Positions 28,176 through 37,382 are shown, counted from the stretch's first letter. The stretch is DNA of 64,000 nt from Sphingobacteriaceae bacterium (GCA_002319075.1 NVQB01000001.1:3100001-3164000); one strand, 5' to 3'. The notes: a model not told the origin generated them from the sequence alone. Translations and numbers: made by a program.

Positions 28176-28194
28176 TTTTTGAGATATTACCGCT

Positions 28195-29106
28195 ATGGCA
28201 ACTAAAACCCCAACTCCACCAGTGGTGGACACAGATGCGCTATTACCCAAGATGGACGCCTTCATGCGTACTATGCACCACGTTGCGTTGGATTTCACAA
28301 TAGAACCAAAAAAGAAGCACATCGCGACATGTATTGACTATCAGGATTTGAATCAACTCAGAAGCGAATTCTTAAGAGAGATGATAGCATCAGTGACCCG
28401 ATATGTCTATTCAAAAGGAAAACAGGACGAAATACTGTCTGCGGAATCAGTAGATCGCGAACCTTCGGACGCACATAGTATCTTACAGCAACGTGCGAAA
28501 GAAAAATTCAGACCCTCCAGTGTGCAAGGCCAATTTTCTGAACTACTGCTGTTCAATCTTTTGATGTATCATTTCAAAGCCGTGCCAATCATCAGGAAAA
28601 TGAAGATCACAACCAACACGGAATTGGAAAGGAATGGAGCTGATGCAATCCACCTTCGACGTGAGTTAAATAAGTACTTTTTATACCTAGGCGAAGCTAA
28701 AACATATACGTCTGGTTTCAAAGCTGCATTTAAGAAAGCCCTTGAAAGTATCCTTGAAACACACAGCAACCACAGGGACGAATTAAACCTTTACAAATAT
28801 GAGGACTTCCTAGAGCCGGAGTTAAGGAAAGTTGCTGAGTCATACATTGACAACACTCTAAAAGATTTTGAAGTTCACTTTGTGTGTATCATTACCTATT
28901 GTTGTGGAGAAATGGAACTTGGAGCTGATCGTGACAAGACTATTCAGAAATATGTAGATTCGATCACCGAAGAAACAAAGAAGATAAAGACCTCTGATTA
29001 CCCAACGATAGATGCAGCCATTAAAGCCCGAATTAATTATATTTTCATGCCTGTTAACGAACTGGATAAACTAATTGAAGACTTTAAAACAAAGGTGGGA
29101 GTGTGA
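28195..29106 (+). CDS. hamA: Hachiman defence protein HamA (DUF1837)
   Basis: 303 residues. The DUF1837 core is clear: GQFSELLLFNLLMYHF, PIIRKMKITTNTELERNGADAIHL, then FLYLGEAKTYTSGFKAAFKKALESI. Asp150 and Glu167-x-Lys169 form a PD-(D/E)xK-type nuclease site. In Hachiman systems HamA is the DNA-cleaving effector held by the HamB helicase, and activation destroys DNA in the infected cell. The hamB gene follows with a 1-base overlap. The ATG at 28195 is the natural start. Confidence 0.92.
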   Translation: MATKTPTPPVVDTDALLPKMDAFMRTMHHVALDFTIEPKKKHIATCIDYQDLNQLRSEFLREMIASVTRYVYSKGKQDEILSAESVDREPSDAHSILQQRAKEKFRPSSVQGQFSELLLFNLLMYHFKAVPIIRKMKITTNTELERNGADAIHLRRELNKYFLYLGEAKTYTSGFKAAFKKALESILETHSNHRDELNLYKYEDFLEPELRKVAESYIDNTLKDFEVHFVCIITYCCGEMELGADRDKTIQKYVDSITEETKKIKTSDYPTIDAAIKARINYIFMPVNELDKLIEDFKTKVGV

Positions 29107-31649
29107 TGTATAAGGACGCAGAAGATTTATTAAAAGAACTGTTCGAGTACAATCTCGCACAAACGGCAGTTAAGTTTGGTCTTTCGGACAAACAGCTTGG
29201 ACCTTTTGATATTAAAAAAGCAACTAAATTATTAAATGTCGCCGAATTTCTCTCTAATAAATCAGGTGATGAGGATAAAATAAAGAGCTTTCTGATCTGT
29301 GCTTTATTATGGGAAAATCGTCAGCAGGATTGGCATGCGCTAAAGTCTTTTTTACCTCGAGTTCTTATTAAGATCGGATTGACCACTTCGGCAAAAATGA
29401 TCGGTCACAATAACGAGACTAACGCCTTCGCATCATTCGGTAGCTACATTGAAGAATTATTTTCAACCGCTAAGATCATCAATCACGAAGTCTCTCTTTT
29501 CAACACAACAATTGTGCTTTCTTCATTTCAGAAGCGGATGTGGGATGCCATAGATCAGTACAACCGCGTTGGTATTTCCGCGCCAACATCTGCTGGAAAA
29601 TCATTTGTGCTGGTAAATAAAGTGATTGAACTTTTGTCTCGGGAGCCTGGTAAAGTAGTATTTATTGTTCCAACAATTAGTTTGATTAATCAGGTGTGTA
29701 ACGATTTCAGGAAAAAATTTACAGAGTACGGCATTACTGATATTGCCGTTTCTCAGACAGTGAACAATCATTCTCTTTTTAAGGGCGATAAGGTAATTTA
29801 CGTTCTTACCCAGGAGAGAGCGCTTGGCGCCCTCAACCATACTGAAGGTGATCTTGATGACGTGAAGATATTAGTTGTAGACGAAATTCAAAACGTTGAA
29901 AAAGTGGCAAATGAAGATGATGAACGCGCGAAGACGCTTTTTGACGCTATCCAAGAGCTGAAAAATGATAAGAAGCCCGGGCGTATAATCATTGCAGGCC
30001 CAAGACTAAAAAATATCGGAGAAATAGTAAAAGATCTGTTCGGGGATGACGGACAAAGCGTAAGCGAAGATATACCAGCCGTATTGAATGTGAGCTATTC
30101 TTTTAAGAAAAAGAAACGTGCGAAAAGTATTTACTTCACTCAGCATCTCCCTCTCGGTTATGAAACAAATATCGAAATTGAAGACAAGTATTTGTTGCGG
30201 GATAAGATACTCGGAAAAAAAGTCTACGGCGACGAGGTTCACGATTTTATAGCGAAGATTGTTGCCGGCGATTCTGAGTTTGGAAACATAATTTTTGCTG
30301 GAACGACTAAACAGGCAAATGAGACCGCTCTGGGGGTTGCTAAACGCTTGCCCGTTCTTCCACCGGGTCCTTTCATTCAGGGCCTAAAGGACTTTATTTC
30401 TGAAACGGTGCATCCCAATTACAGTTTGATCGAATCGGTTAGTAAAAGAGTTGGCTTTCACCATGCAAAGGTTCCACACCATATCCGGAGTCTGATGGAA
30501 AAAACTTTTGCTAAAAAATACTTACACACCATTGTTTCGACAACGACACTAATGCAGGGAATTAACCTGCCAGCAAAAAATATAATCATCAGGAACCCTT
30601 CTATAGCGAAAGGACAGAACCTAACGGGTTATGAATTTACAAACCTTAAAGGAAGGGCTGGCAGGCTTATGCAGGACTTGGTCGGCAGAGCTATCATCAT
30701 AGACGAATTAGAATGCAATGATCAGCAGATCAGTCTTTCCATTCAGGAGGAAAAAAATTTAAATGTGGGATACGGTTCCCGCTATATTGAAGGCAAGGCA
30801 AATATTGATCAGGCAATAGCAGATAACGCTGTAGTGTCTATTGAAGATGCGATTGGTAACGACATTATCATTTACATACGTAATATGGCTCTGAAATATG
30901 GTGAACTCGGCTTTAAAAGATTGCATGATGTAGGTGTAAGGTTATCCCTTAAGCAATATCAGAAAGTGCTTGAGGATGTGAGTAAAATAGCAGTCCCGCG
31001 TTCTATTTGCTTTAGCAATTTTTATTGGGACCCACTAGTATTGAACAACCTGTATCTCTCTTTCTTAAACAAAGAATGGCCAGAAGTACCTACCAAAATT
31101 TTTGGTTGTGGTAATTCGCTATACGCTTTATTGGAAAAGATGTATGAATTCACCCCGATTTATTATAACAAGTACTTCGGGATTACACCAAGCCCTATCG
31201 GTGGAGGCAAAGCTCTTTCTATGTGCCTATTCGCCGAGAGTTGGGGACAAGGTAAGCCTATAAAGGAAGTGGTTAATCCAGCTAATTGGCCAATAACTGC
31301 TTCTGGAGATATTGATGGCAGAATAGGAGATTTGCATACCAAAGTGATGTATGGTTTACCTAAACTCCTGCGACCATTGTTTCAGATCAGCGATTTAATT
31401 AATCAGAATAAATCAGCCCACTTACTTTCTTACATTGAGGTCGGTGCTTTTGATCCAAAGTTGCGAACGCTTATTGAGATCGGTATTCCACGTGAATCTG
31501 CAATTGACTTTTTGGACAAGATACCGCAAAGTAACTATTTAGGTGAAGACGGCCAGATTGACGACATCGAATTAAAAAAATTCATTGAACGTGTAAAGGC
31601 AAGTGATAGTGTGAATCGGTGGCACAAAATGCTAATTGAAGATCTGTAA
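29106..31649 (+). CDS. hamB: Hachiman defence helicase HamB
   Basis: 847 residues, a superfamily 2 DExH-type helicase. Walker A is in APTSAGKSFVL (about 160-167), Walker B is VVDEIQNVEK (about 259), and motif VI resembles FTNLKGRAGRLMQDLVGRA. The motif STTTLMQGINLPAKNI is Ski2-like. HamB senses damaged or foreign DNA and controls HamA. The stop is only 6 bases from the stop of the convergent TIR-STAND gene. The ATG at 29106 is preferred over the GTG three bases earlier. Confidence 0.93.
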   Translation: MYKDAEDLLKELFEYNLAQTAVKFGLSDKQLGPFDIKKATKLLNVAEFLSNKSGDEDKIKSFLICALLWENRQQDWHALKSFLPRVLIKIGLTTSAKMIGHNNETNAFASFGSYIEELFSTAKIINHEVSLFNTTIVLSSFQKRMWDAIDQYNRVGISAPTSAGKSFVLVNKVIELLSREPGKVVFIVPTISLINQVCNDFRKKFTEYGITDIAVSQTVNNHSLFKGDKVIYVLTQERALGALNHTEGDLDDVKILVVDEIQNVEKVANEDDERAKTLFDAIQELKNDKKPGRIIIAGPRLKNIGEIVKDLFGDDGQSVSEDIPAVLNVSYSFKKKKRAKSIYFTQHLPLGYETNIEIEDKYLLRDKILGKKVYGDEVHDFIAKIVAGDSEFGNIIFAGTTKQANETALGVAKRLPVLPPGPFIQGLKDFISETVHPNYSLIESVSKRVGFHHAKVPHHIRSLMEKTFAKKYLHTIVSTTTLMQGINLPAKNIIIRNPSIAKGQNLTGYEFTNLKGRAGRLMQDLVGRAIIIDELECNDQQISLSIQEEKNLNVGYGSRYIEGKANIDQAIADNAVVSIEDAIGNDIIIYIRNMALKYGELGFKRLHDVGVRLSLKQYQKVLEDVSKIAVPRSICFSNFYWDPLVLNNLYLSFLNKEWPEVPTKIFGCGNSLYALLEKMYEFTPIYYNKYFGITPSPIGGGKALSMCLFAESWGQGKPIKEVVNPANWPITASGDIDGRIGDLHTKVMYGLPKLLRPLFQISDLINQNKSAHLLSYIEVGAFDPKLRTLIEIGIPRESAIDFLDKIPQSNYLGEDGQIDDIELKKFIERVKASDSVNRWHKMLIEDL

Positions 31650-31655
31650 ACAAAA

Positions 31656-34600
31656 TTAATATCCACCAAATTCTTCGTCTTCGTACGATTCTGATTTTAT
31701 CTCTTTATTTAGGTATTCCAAATATTTGTTAGCCCAATCGACAACTTCTGAAATACTATGTGTTTTAAGTTCTTGAAACATTCTACGTTGTCTTACCAAA
31801 AGGGGAACTATGCTTCCAGTCCAGCCATAAGTACCAAAATTTGACGACATAGATCTACGGACTGCATCTATTTTTCCAAATTCTTGTAATACTTCTAAGG
31901 CGAAAGGATGCCATGTGAAACGCTCGCCTTCCAGTTTATACAGGAGTACCATTTCAGCAATAATCGGTGCGTTGTTTTCTGGATTTGATCGACACCAATC
32001 CATTATTAATTCAAAATTTCTATCAGGAATATTAAATAAGACAGAACTCTCATTTCCATCTAACCCCATGTCAGATTCGAGAAGATGCTTTAGGTTGTAT
32101 CGGACGATTGATTCGCTCATTGGACGTTCTAGGGCATTCGCGATTATAGGCCATATTTCTACAAAGTATCCTTTTATTAAAAATGAGAGCAAATTTTTAA
32201 GATACATATTGTAGTTACTTAATATTCTACTTCCGTCAGAACAAAAATCTATTATCTGCTTGGTGAATATAATGTGCAATTCAGCACCCAAATCATACTC
32301 AGAAATTAATTTTTGTGCGCATTCTCGCCAGGTATGTGCATCTAGATAGCCTTCCTTCGCTAGTAGCAAATTTGTCGAGGTCATTAATTTTTTCAGGTAA
32401 TTAAAAACATAATCTGTTCGTGACTTATTATTATACTCCAAATAATAAACAAGCGACAATGTTACCGCTTTCGCTTCTAGCGATATAGCATTTAACTTGT
32501 CAAAGAATACTGTTGAATCGTTATCAGAGAGGTTTTCGATACCACGTCCGAATTTAAAAGCTAAAAAAAGTTTTACGTCCCAATTGTTTTTGATTGTATG
32601 TTCAACCAATTCCATAAAAGAACTTAGTGATACATTGGTTACAGAGAACAGCCAAAAAATATCAGACTCTTTAAGACTACCCAGAACGATAGTCAACGAC
32701 AAAGCTTGATTTTGAGGCTCTAATGTTGAAATAATCCCCGCAAGAACGGTAACATTTGTATTTTGGTTTTTTTCATTTTTTAAATAATTAATACTGTTAC
32801 GTATGAATGCCATTTTTTGATCACCTAACAATTCTGCGTATCGACTTCCAAAATAAAATCCATATTGTTGTTCTCCTTTATAGAATAGGTCAAAAATAGT
32901 ATCATTTTCAATAGACTTATCGTTGAATAAAATATCCGCGAATTCGACAGATTTTACTCTTGCTTTTTCGTGGTAGTCTTCATGTTCTTCGATATCTTCG
33001 AAAGAGGGTTGTCCAACAAGGTTAAGGTATTTCTCTTTGAGCGTTTGGGGAGACAGGTTGTCTAATAATTTTTGTAACTCAATTTTTTCTTCTGGTTTGA
33101 GTTTATTAGCATGATATTTTTTTACTCTCAAGAGCACGCCTCTAACATCCTTCCATTCGTCAAGAGATAGATTTTTTGTATTTTGGATATATGGAAGTAC
33201 AATTTCAAATGCACCGACGGTTATTAAATTTCCAAACGACTGCAAAAACGCTCTTTTTGCTTCGCCTGCAATTTCAATATCGTTATGATTTATCAGGTCA
33301 GTTAATTCAGTTAAGACAGACTTCCAGTATTCTCCAATTTCTTTACCTCTGGGCTGATAATCTCGCAGGGTTACACTGGTCCCCTGATCCTCGGCACCAG
33401 ACATTCTCATAAAGTTGTGGGCCATCAGAGCCCGTTGCAAAGCCTTGATCCCAAGAATAACCTCTAACTTGGTTTTTCCTCTTGTAAATTTAATTAATGT
33501 GTCAAATCTTGTCTTGAGGTCTGCTTGCGTACCTGCCAGCTGAATTTGAAACAAATGGATAAACTGTCCAGTGGCATTATTAGAAATATGTGTTTCTACT
33601 TCTCCAACTGCAAAACTGCCTAGCATCTGACTTGCTCTTGAGAATAAATTTTGACGAAAGCACAATTTTTCAAGTGCCCAGACTAGATTTCTTCTGCCTT
33701 CGACTACCGACTCGATTAAGCTAATGTCACAGTTTAAAAATGCAGTTTCTAAACCATCCATCGCTGCTTCAGGGTTCACATCAACAATCGAGCGGAAGAG
33801 GCGTGAACCCTGATCTGTTCTAAGAACTTCCGCCGAACCGAAAGGGGCATTTTCCCCACATAAACTTTTGACTGTTTCCTGGGCTTCCTCCAAGAAGCTG
33901 AGATATTTCATTTGCTCGCACATCTGCACGCCCAAATTTTGATTTTGAAGTTTTGTTATTATTCGTTGGGCTTTGTCTATCGAGCAACTATGCCACCATT
34001 CGGCTGCAAGTGCAATGGCAATGGGCTTTGGTCGAATTGATATAAACCTGCCTTCCTTTTCTATGAGGCCTCTTTTTCGTAGCTGTTCATACATGTTTTC
34101 GAATTCAATCCTTAGTTGCTCTGAATCAGTGTGACCGACTATATCTGGATCAGATATGATAAGTTCGAATTCTGATTTGAATTCGTCATAAAACCCCACA
34201 CGAAGAAATATTGACATGGACATTAGCAATGCCTTCTTCATCGGTGTGTCCCCTAAAGAACCAACGATTTTTTTTAAAACCTCTTGATCTGCAACATTTC
34301 GAATCTCTAGTTTTCCTTGCTTTATTTCACGTGCGATAATTATCGCAAGTTCGGTCAAGCCTTGACAAAGTTCAACTATTTTCTTGCGATCGTTCTGCGA
34401 GATTTCTGGAAAACTTTTCTCAAGCATACTTGCGATAATCTTTTCATATTTTTCCCGTTTTAAATCAATGTAGTCAACATCTGCGACTTTATATTCAGTG
34501 GGATCAGAATAGATAGATACAAGAGAGATACGACTATCCTGCATTTTGACCAGTCCATTTAAATGCTTAAAGGTTTCAAAGTCACAGTTATCAGCTACAA

Positions 34601-35537
34601 TTGTGATCTCTTTTTTTCCTTTCAATACCAGTTCAGTTATCTTCTCCGTTATTCGTTGATAGGGCCCATCGGTATAACAGTCAACATAAAGGACTTTGTT
34701 ACTTACACTCACTTCACCCGGCGCAGCTTGTTTATCACTAAGCGCTTCAAAGACCAGTCGAGTTTTACCCATTGCAGACAGACCAAGTATTCTCAATGAC
34801 TTATTTGGATTGATTGCTGCTTGACGGACTTGATTCAGTTCATCCTTCACAATCTCCAAACCTTCGAACGAAACCTCCGGGTTAAGAATTCGTTGCCACA
34901 AGTTATAGGTCTTAAAAGGGGCGAACTCACTTCGTTGTCTTAAGCCCTCACTATTTATAATCGACTTTATTGCAATTGCCAGATCGTTCGTTAAGCTGAT
35001 CTTGGCTGTTTCTTTATTATTCTTCTCAGTATTATCGTAGGTATATTGAATCGGCCACCGCAAATGATGAACATCAAAAGGTATCGAGTCAGAATCTTCA
35101 GATGGATTTCCGTAAACTGCGTTTAAGACTGCTATCATCCTTTCGCTTCCAACGGATTTCCGTGCCATACCGTACTCGATAAAAACGTTGTTGTTTTGAA
35201 ATGGTTTTATCTTCGGTGCTGGATTGATTTTATTATTAATCCACAGCACTGCTTTTTGTACCGTATTTTTTTTTGTCGGTAATGCTTGGTTGACAACAGA
35301 TAAATCTGAAATGAAAATGTCGCAATTGTCTATCTTGTCCTCGAGAGTCTCAAATATGGCAGGTGTACCGGGCACGTCTTTTGTATCCCTGTCAATTATT
35401 ATTTCTAAACCAGCATCAGGCAGTTTGAGCTCTTTTTTTACTTTTTTTATTGAAGCTTGAATGCAGCTTTCAATAAAGTTCTTATTGAGCGTACCATTGG
35501 TGGTTAGTTGCCACGAGTAAAATATTCTTATATCCAT
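31656..35537 (-). CDS. TIR-like STAND NTPase, probable defence protein
   Basis: 1293 residues. The N-terminal 145 residues form a TIR-like domain: IFYSWQ at the start, IIIDRDTKDVPGTPAIFETLEDKIDNCDIFISDLS in parts, and NVFIEYGMA with Glu121. A P-loop NTPase follows, with Walker A GLSAMGKT at 252-259 and a Walker B-like ITIVADNCD near 315. The remaining 900 residues are helical and probably form a sensor superstructure. This layout resembles bacterial STAND immune receptors in which ligand binding triggers oligomerisation and an N-terminal effector, here possibly NAD-consuming. It has its own leader, separated from the upstream gene by a terminator. Confidence 0.85.
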   Translation of the reverse strand: MDIRIFYSWQLTTNGTLNKNFIESCIQASIKKVKKELKLPDAGLEIIIDRDTKDVPGTPAIFETLEDKIDNCDIFISDLSVVNQALPTKKNTVQKAVLWINNKINPAPKIKPFQNNNVFIEYGMARKSVGSERMIAVLNAVYGNPSEDSDSIPFDVHHLRWPIQYTYDNTEKNNKETAKISLTNDLAIAIKSIINSEGLRQRSEFAPFKTYNLWQRILNPEVSFEGLEIVKDELNQVRQAAINPNKSLRILGLSAMGKTRLVFEALSDKQAAPGEVSVSNKVLYVDCYTDGPYQRITEKITELVLKGKKEITIVADNCDFETFKHLNGLVKMQDSRISLVSIYSDPTEYKVADVDYIDLKREKYEKIIASMLEKSFPEISQNDRKKIVELCQGLTELAIIIAREIKQGKLEIRNVADQEVLKKIVGSLGDTPMKKALLMSMSIFLRVGFYDEFKSEFELIISDPDIVGHTDSEQLRIEFENMYEQLRKRGLIEKEGRFISIRPKPIAIALAAEWWHSCSIDKAQRIITKLQNQNLGVQMCEQMKYLSFLEEAQETVKSLCGENAPFGSAEVLRTDQGSRLFRSIVDVNPEAAMDGLETAFLNCDISLIESVVEGRRNLVWALEKLCFRQNLFSRASQMLGSFAVGEVETHISNNATGQFIHLFQIQLAGTQADLKTRFDTLIKFTRGKTKLEVILGIKALQRALMAHNFMRMSGAEDQGTSVTLRDYQPRGKEIGEYWKSVLTELTDLINHNDIEIAGEAKRAFLQSFGNLITVGAFEIVLPYIQNTKNLSLDEWKDVRGVLLRVKKYHANKLKPEEKIELQKLLDNLSPQTLKEKYLNLVGQPSFEDIEEHEDYHEKARVKSVEFADILFNDKSIENDTIFDLFYKGEQQYGFYFGSRYAELLGDQKMAFIRNSINYLKNEKNQNTNVTVLAGIISTLEPQNQALSLTIVLGSLKESDIFWLFSVTNVSLSSFMELVEHTIKNNWDVKLFLAFKFGRGIENLSDNDSTVFFDKLNAISLEAKAVTLSLVYYLEYNNKSRTDYVFNYLKKLMTSTNLLLAKEGYLDAHTWRECAQKLISEYDLGAELHIIFTKQIIDFCSDGSRILSNYNMYLKNLLSFLIKGYFVEIWPIIANALERPMSESIVRYNLKHLLESDMGLDGNESSVLFNIPDRNFELIMDWCRSNPENNAPIIAEMVLLYKLEGERFTWHPFALEVLQEFGKIDAVRRSMSSNFGTYGWTGSIVPLLVRQRRMFQELKTHSISEVVDWANKYLEYLNKEIKSESYEDEEFGGY

Positions 35538-35573
35538 CGGCGCTTTTTTATAAAACTAGTTGTTTTTTATGAT

Positions 35574-35600
35574 AAAAAAAGGGCGGTAAACCGCCCTTTT
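35574..35600. terminator. Bidirectional-looking terminator
   Basis: A run of A, then GGGCGG, loop TAAA, CCGCCC and TTTT. On the minus strand it ends transcription of the 165-residue gene, with a T-run beyond the stem. Confidence 0.85.
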
Positions 35601-36097
35601 CACTCAAATTGGTTAATGAATGAGGTAAATTTTTGTTTTAAATTTCCTTCCTTATCCATCCACTCAGGTAACACAAAATATAACATCTTAATCCCCGGTT
35701 GTTTTATCTTTTTTATCCTGCCTGATTTTAAACTACGACTAATCGCAGTTGTAAGATTGTTTTTTGGATCATTATAATCACGATACTGGGAATCGATCTT
35801 GGTTAGATATTGATCCAGGTCTTCTGATGTAAGTGGCTTTTGATGGAGAGCAAGTAAAAAATGGATTTTAGTTGGAAAGGACCAATCCAGCTTGAACATA
35901 CCTTGTGTTAGAGCAGGTTTTTCTTCTTTTTGCTGCGATTTAGTTTTAGTTGGCCGCTGTTGATCTTCGAATTTAGTTATCTGCTGGCGAAGTTCGAGAA
36001 TGTGATTTATAAAATCATTGGAGGTCCAATTCTCAAACTCTTTTAGTGCTGCATTTTTTAGTTCCTTTTGCAGATTTCGCTCCCAATTTTTTGCCAT
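35600..36097 (-). CDS. Unknown protein with winged-helix-like C-terminus
   Basis: 165 residues. The N-terminal half is helical and charged (ELKNAALKEFENW, LELRQQITKFEDQ) with a Lys/Gln-rich linker. The C-terminal half (about 75-155) has the helix-helix-wing pattern seen in winged HTH proteins: KIHFLLALHQKPLTSEDLDQYL, then LTTAISRSLKSGRIKKI and MLYFVLPEW. It lies between the defence genes and the viral block, divergent from the small regulator at 36256, with direct repeats between them. It may be a transcriptional regulator of the element. The family was not recognised. Confidence 0.7.
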   Translation of the reverse strand: MAKNWERNLQKELKNAALKEFENWTSNDFINHILELRQQITKFEDQQRPTKTKSQQKEEKPALTQGMFKLDWSFPTKIHFLLALHQKPLTSEDLDQYLTKIDSQYRDYNDPKNNLTTAISRSLKSGRIKKIKQPGIKMLYFVLPEWMDKEGNLKQKFTSFINQFE

Positions 36098-36126
36098 TTC
36101 TAACAGATGTAAGATTTTACTAAAGA

Positions 36127-36206
36127 AGTAACACTATAGTAACATATAAAATGCATATAATTGCTATCAAAGTATCTCAAAAGTAACATAAAAGAAACAA
36201 GTAACA
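36127..36206. repeat. Four copies of AGTAACA in a divergent intergenic region
   Basis: AGTAACA occurs at 36127-36133, 36138-36144, 36182-36188 and 36200-36206, all on the + strand. The first two are 11 bases apart (one helical turn). The arrangement resembles operator or iteron clusters between divergent regulatory genes. Confidence 0.65.
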
Positions 36207-36255
36207 AGAAGAAATTATCAACTATTAATGAACCAACAAAATAAATCGCACCCAT

Positions 36256-36528
36256 ATGAACCCAAGCAGAGAAGTCAGGGTAAAGGTTAAACCCTACAAG
36301 AATAAGGAGTTGAGAACTCTTTACGAAATGGACCACAACCCAAAGGCATGGAAAAAATTAATGGATAAGTATCGTCGCTACTTCGGTGAGCCAGATGGCC
36401 AATTTTACGATGTCAATCAGGTGATCATTATTTTTGCAAAACTCGGAGTGCCGGGGATGTATCTGCCGGATGAACTCGAGAAAATCGCGGACGACATGAT
36501 CCCGAATAAATTTGACGAGGCCGCATAA
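36256..36528 (+). CDS. Small DNA-binding-like protein, paralogue 1
   Basis: 90 residues. It shares with the gene at 36801 the pattern YKNKELRTLYEM...W ... YDVNQVIIIFAKLGVPG (here) versus YTKKELRLLYDI...W ... LDVNQVEAVLKHRGVPG. The pattern resembles the short DUF4248-like proteins of Bacteroidota mobile elements, which look like helix-turn-helix or excisionase-type binders. It starts just downstream of four AGTAACA repeats, which could be its operator. A GC-rich hairpin follows at about 36563-36583. Confidence 0.75.
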   Translation: MNPSREVRVKVKPYKNKELRTLYEMDHNPKAWKKLMDKYRRYFGEPDGQFYDVNQVIIIFAKLGVPGMYLPDELEKIADDMIPNKFDEAA

Positions 36529-36560
36529 TCTCTACTATTATTTTTACGAAACAAAATACC

Positions 36561-36585
36561 ACCCGATGATCTCGGGCGGTTCTTC
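36561..36585 (+). terminator. Hairpin after the first small regulator
   Basis: CCACCCGA and TCGGGCGG pair (one mismatch) around TGATC, followed by a T-containing stretch. It is probably a terminator for the 36256 gene. Confidence 0.55.
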
Positions 36586-36625
36586 TATTTTACCATATTA
36601 CCTTCCAATAGCTTGTCGTTGCCGA

Positions 36626-36641
36626 AAAACTGCGCAGTTTT
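36626..36641. promoter_or_regulatory. Palindrome AAAACTGCGCAGTTTT
   Basis: A 16-bp perfect dyad between the two small regulator genes, with no T-run after it. It is a candidate operator for one of the nearby DNA-binding proteins. Confidence 0.5.
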
Positions 36642-36800
36642 CGCCCGTTATCGCCCTTTTTAGGTAAAATAAGTCTTTCTGAATCCGAGCATATCCTAAC
36701 TATTCTACTCTGCGGTGGACAGCGCAAGTTTATGCTTTGTACTTTTTTAGTGCTAGAATTTTGACTTCGCATTCACACGAATCTTTTAAAGCGGAGTAAT

Positions 36801-37052
36801 ATGGAAACTAATCATGATCATTCTAAAAACAAATTGGACGCACACCAAGTCGCACCAAAAACATTTGTATTAAAAGCCTATACAAAGAAAGAGCTTCGCC
36901 TGCTTTATGATATACCGGAGACAACTTTCCGGCGCTGGTTAAAACAAATTCCTGAAACTGCAAATACTGGATATAAAAACTGGTTGGACGTAAATCAAGT
37001 TGAAGCAGTACTCAAACATCGTGGTGTACCAGGTGTAAGGATATTTAAATGA
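36801..37052 (+). CDS. Small DNA-binding-like protein, paralogue 2
   Basis: 83 residues. A charged N-terminus is followed by a helix-turn-helix-like core, YTKKELRLLYDIPETTFRRWLKQIP, and then WLDVNQVEAVLKHRGVPG. It is paralogous to the protein at 36256, with a clearer recognition helix. A ribosome-binding-like GCGGAG precedes the ATG. Three 10-bp phased repeats follow the stop codon and lie upstream of the viral block, so this protein is a good candidate regulator of that block. Confidence 0.78.
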   Translation: METNHDHSKNKLDAHQVAPKTFVLKAYTKKELRLLYDIPETTFRRWLKQIPETANTGYKNWLDVNQVEAVLKHRGVPGVRIFK

Positions 37053-37056
37053 TTCC

Positions 37057-37086
37057 CACCAATAACTACCAATAGCTACCAAAAAC
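37057..37086. repeat. Three helically phased direct repeats (CTACCAATA type)
   Basis: ACCAATA, ACCAATA and ACCAAAA recur exactly 10 bases apart (37058, 37068, 37078), two preceded by CT. They lie in the 116-base gap before the viral gene block and could bind a regulator on one face of the helix. Confidence 0.55.
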
Positions 37087-37168
37087 TTACGATAGACTAA
37101 GAACACAGGATCAGCTTAAAATCCTTGCCAGACTTTTGTTCCCATAATCAGAAATCAAAAAATGAAAA

Positions 37169-37378
37169 ATGGAAAAATCACAGTCAACGGATACAAGCAA
37201 CAGTAGCAGCCTATTTCTAACCGGGACGATCCTGCTGGCTAACATGGACTACACCGGTTTAATGGATTATGCAATCAAAGCATTGGTAGGTGGTGCGATT
37301 TGGATGGCCTACAAAATAGCAGGAGATTTTTTTAGTAACCGAATGAGCAAAAAGAAAGAGAACACAAAGCAGAATTAA
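37169..37378 (+). CDS. Small membrane protein, first gene of the viral block
   Basis: 69 residues. A Ser/Thr-rich N-terminus, a hydrophobic segment (SLFLTGTILLANM), a second one (YAIKALVGGAIWMAYKIAGDFF) and a basic tail. No family was recognised. It ends 4 bases before the next gene. Its position and the run of co-directional genes suggest a virion or membrane-associated role. Confidence 0.65.
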   Translation: MEKSQSTDTSNSSSLFLTGTILLANMDYTGLMDYAIKALVGGAIWMAYKIAGDFFSNRMSKKKENTKQN

Positions 37379-37382
37379 TACA

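Larger units (their letters stand above)
27723..28194. promoter_or_regulatory. Divergent control region between the RM and Hachiman operons
   Basis: A 472-base AT-rich noncoding gap between two defence operons that read away from each other. On the + side it has a promoter-like box and a palindrome (listed separately). No clear TAnnTTTG box was found for the methylase on the minus strand. Confidence 0.6.

Noticed and set aside
36100-36336. A 78-codon minus-strand frame over the AGTAACA repeats
   Set aside because: It overlaps the 36256 gene and the repeats and looks like a chance hydrophobic frame.
36590-36772. A 60-codon minus-strand frame between the two small regulators
   Set aside because: It spans a palindrome-containing control region and shows no protein-like pattern.
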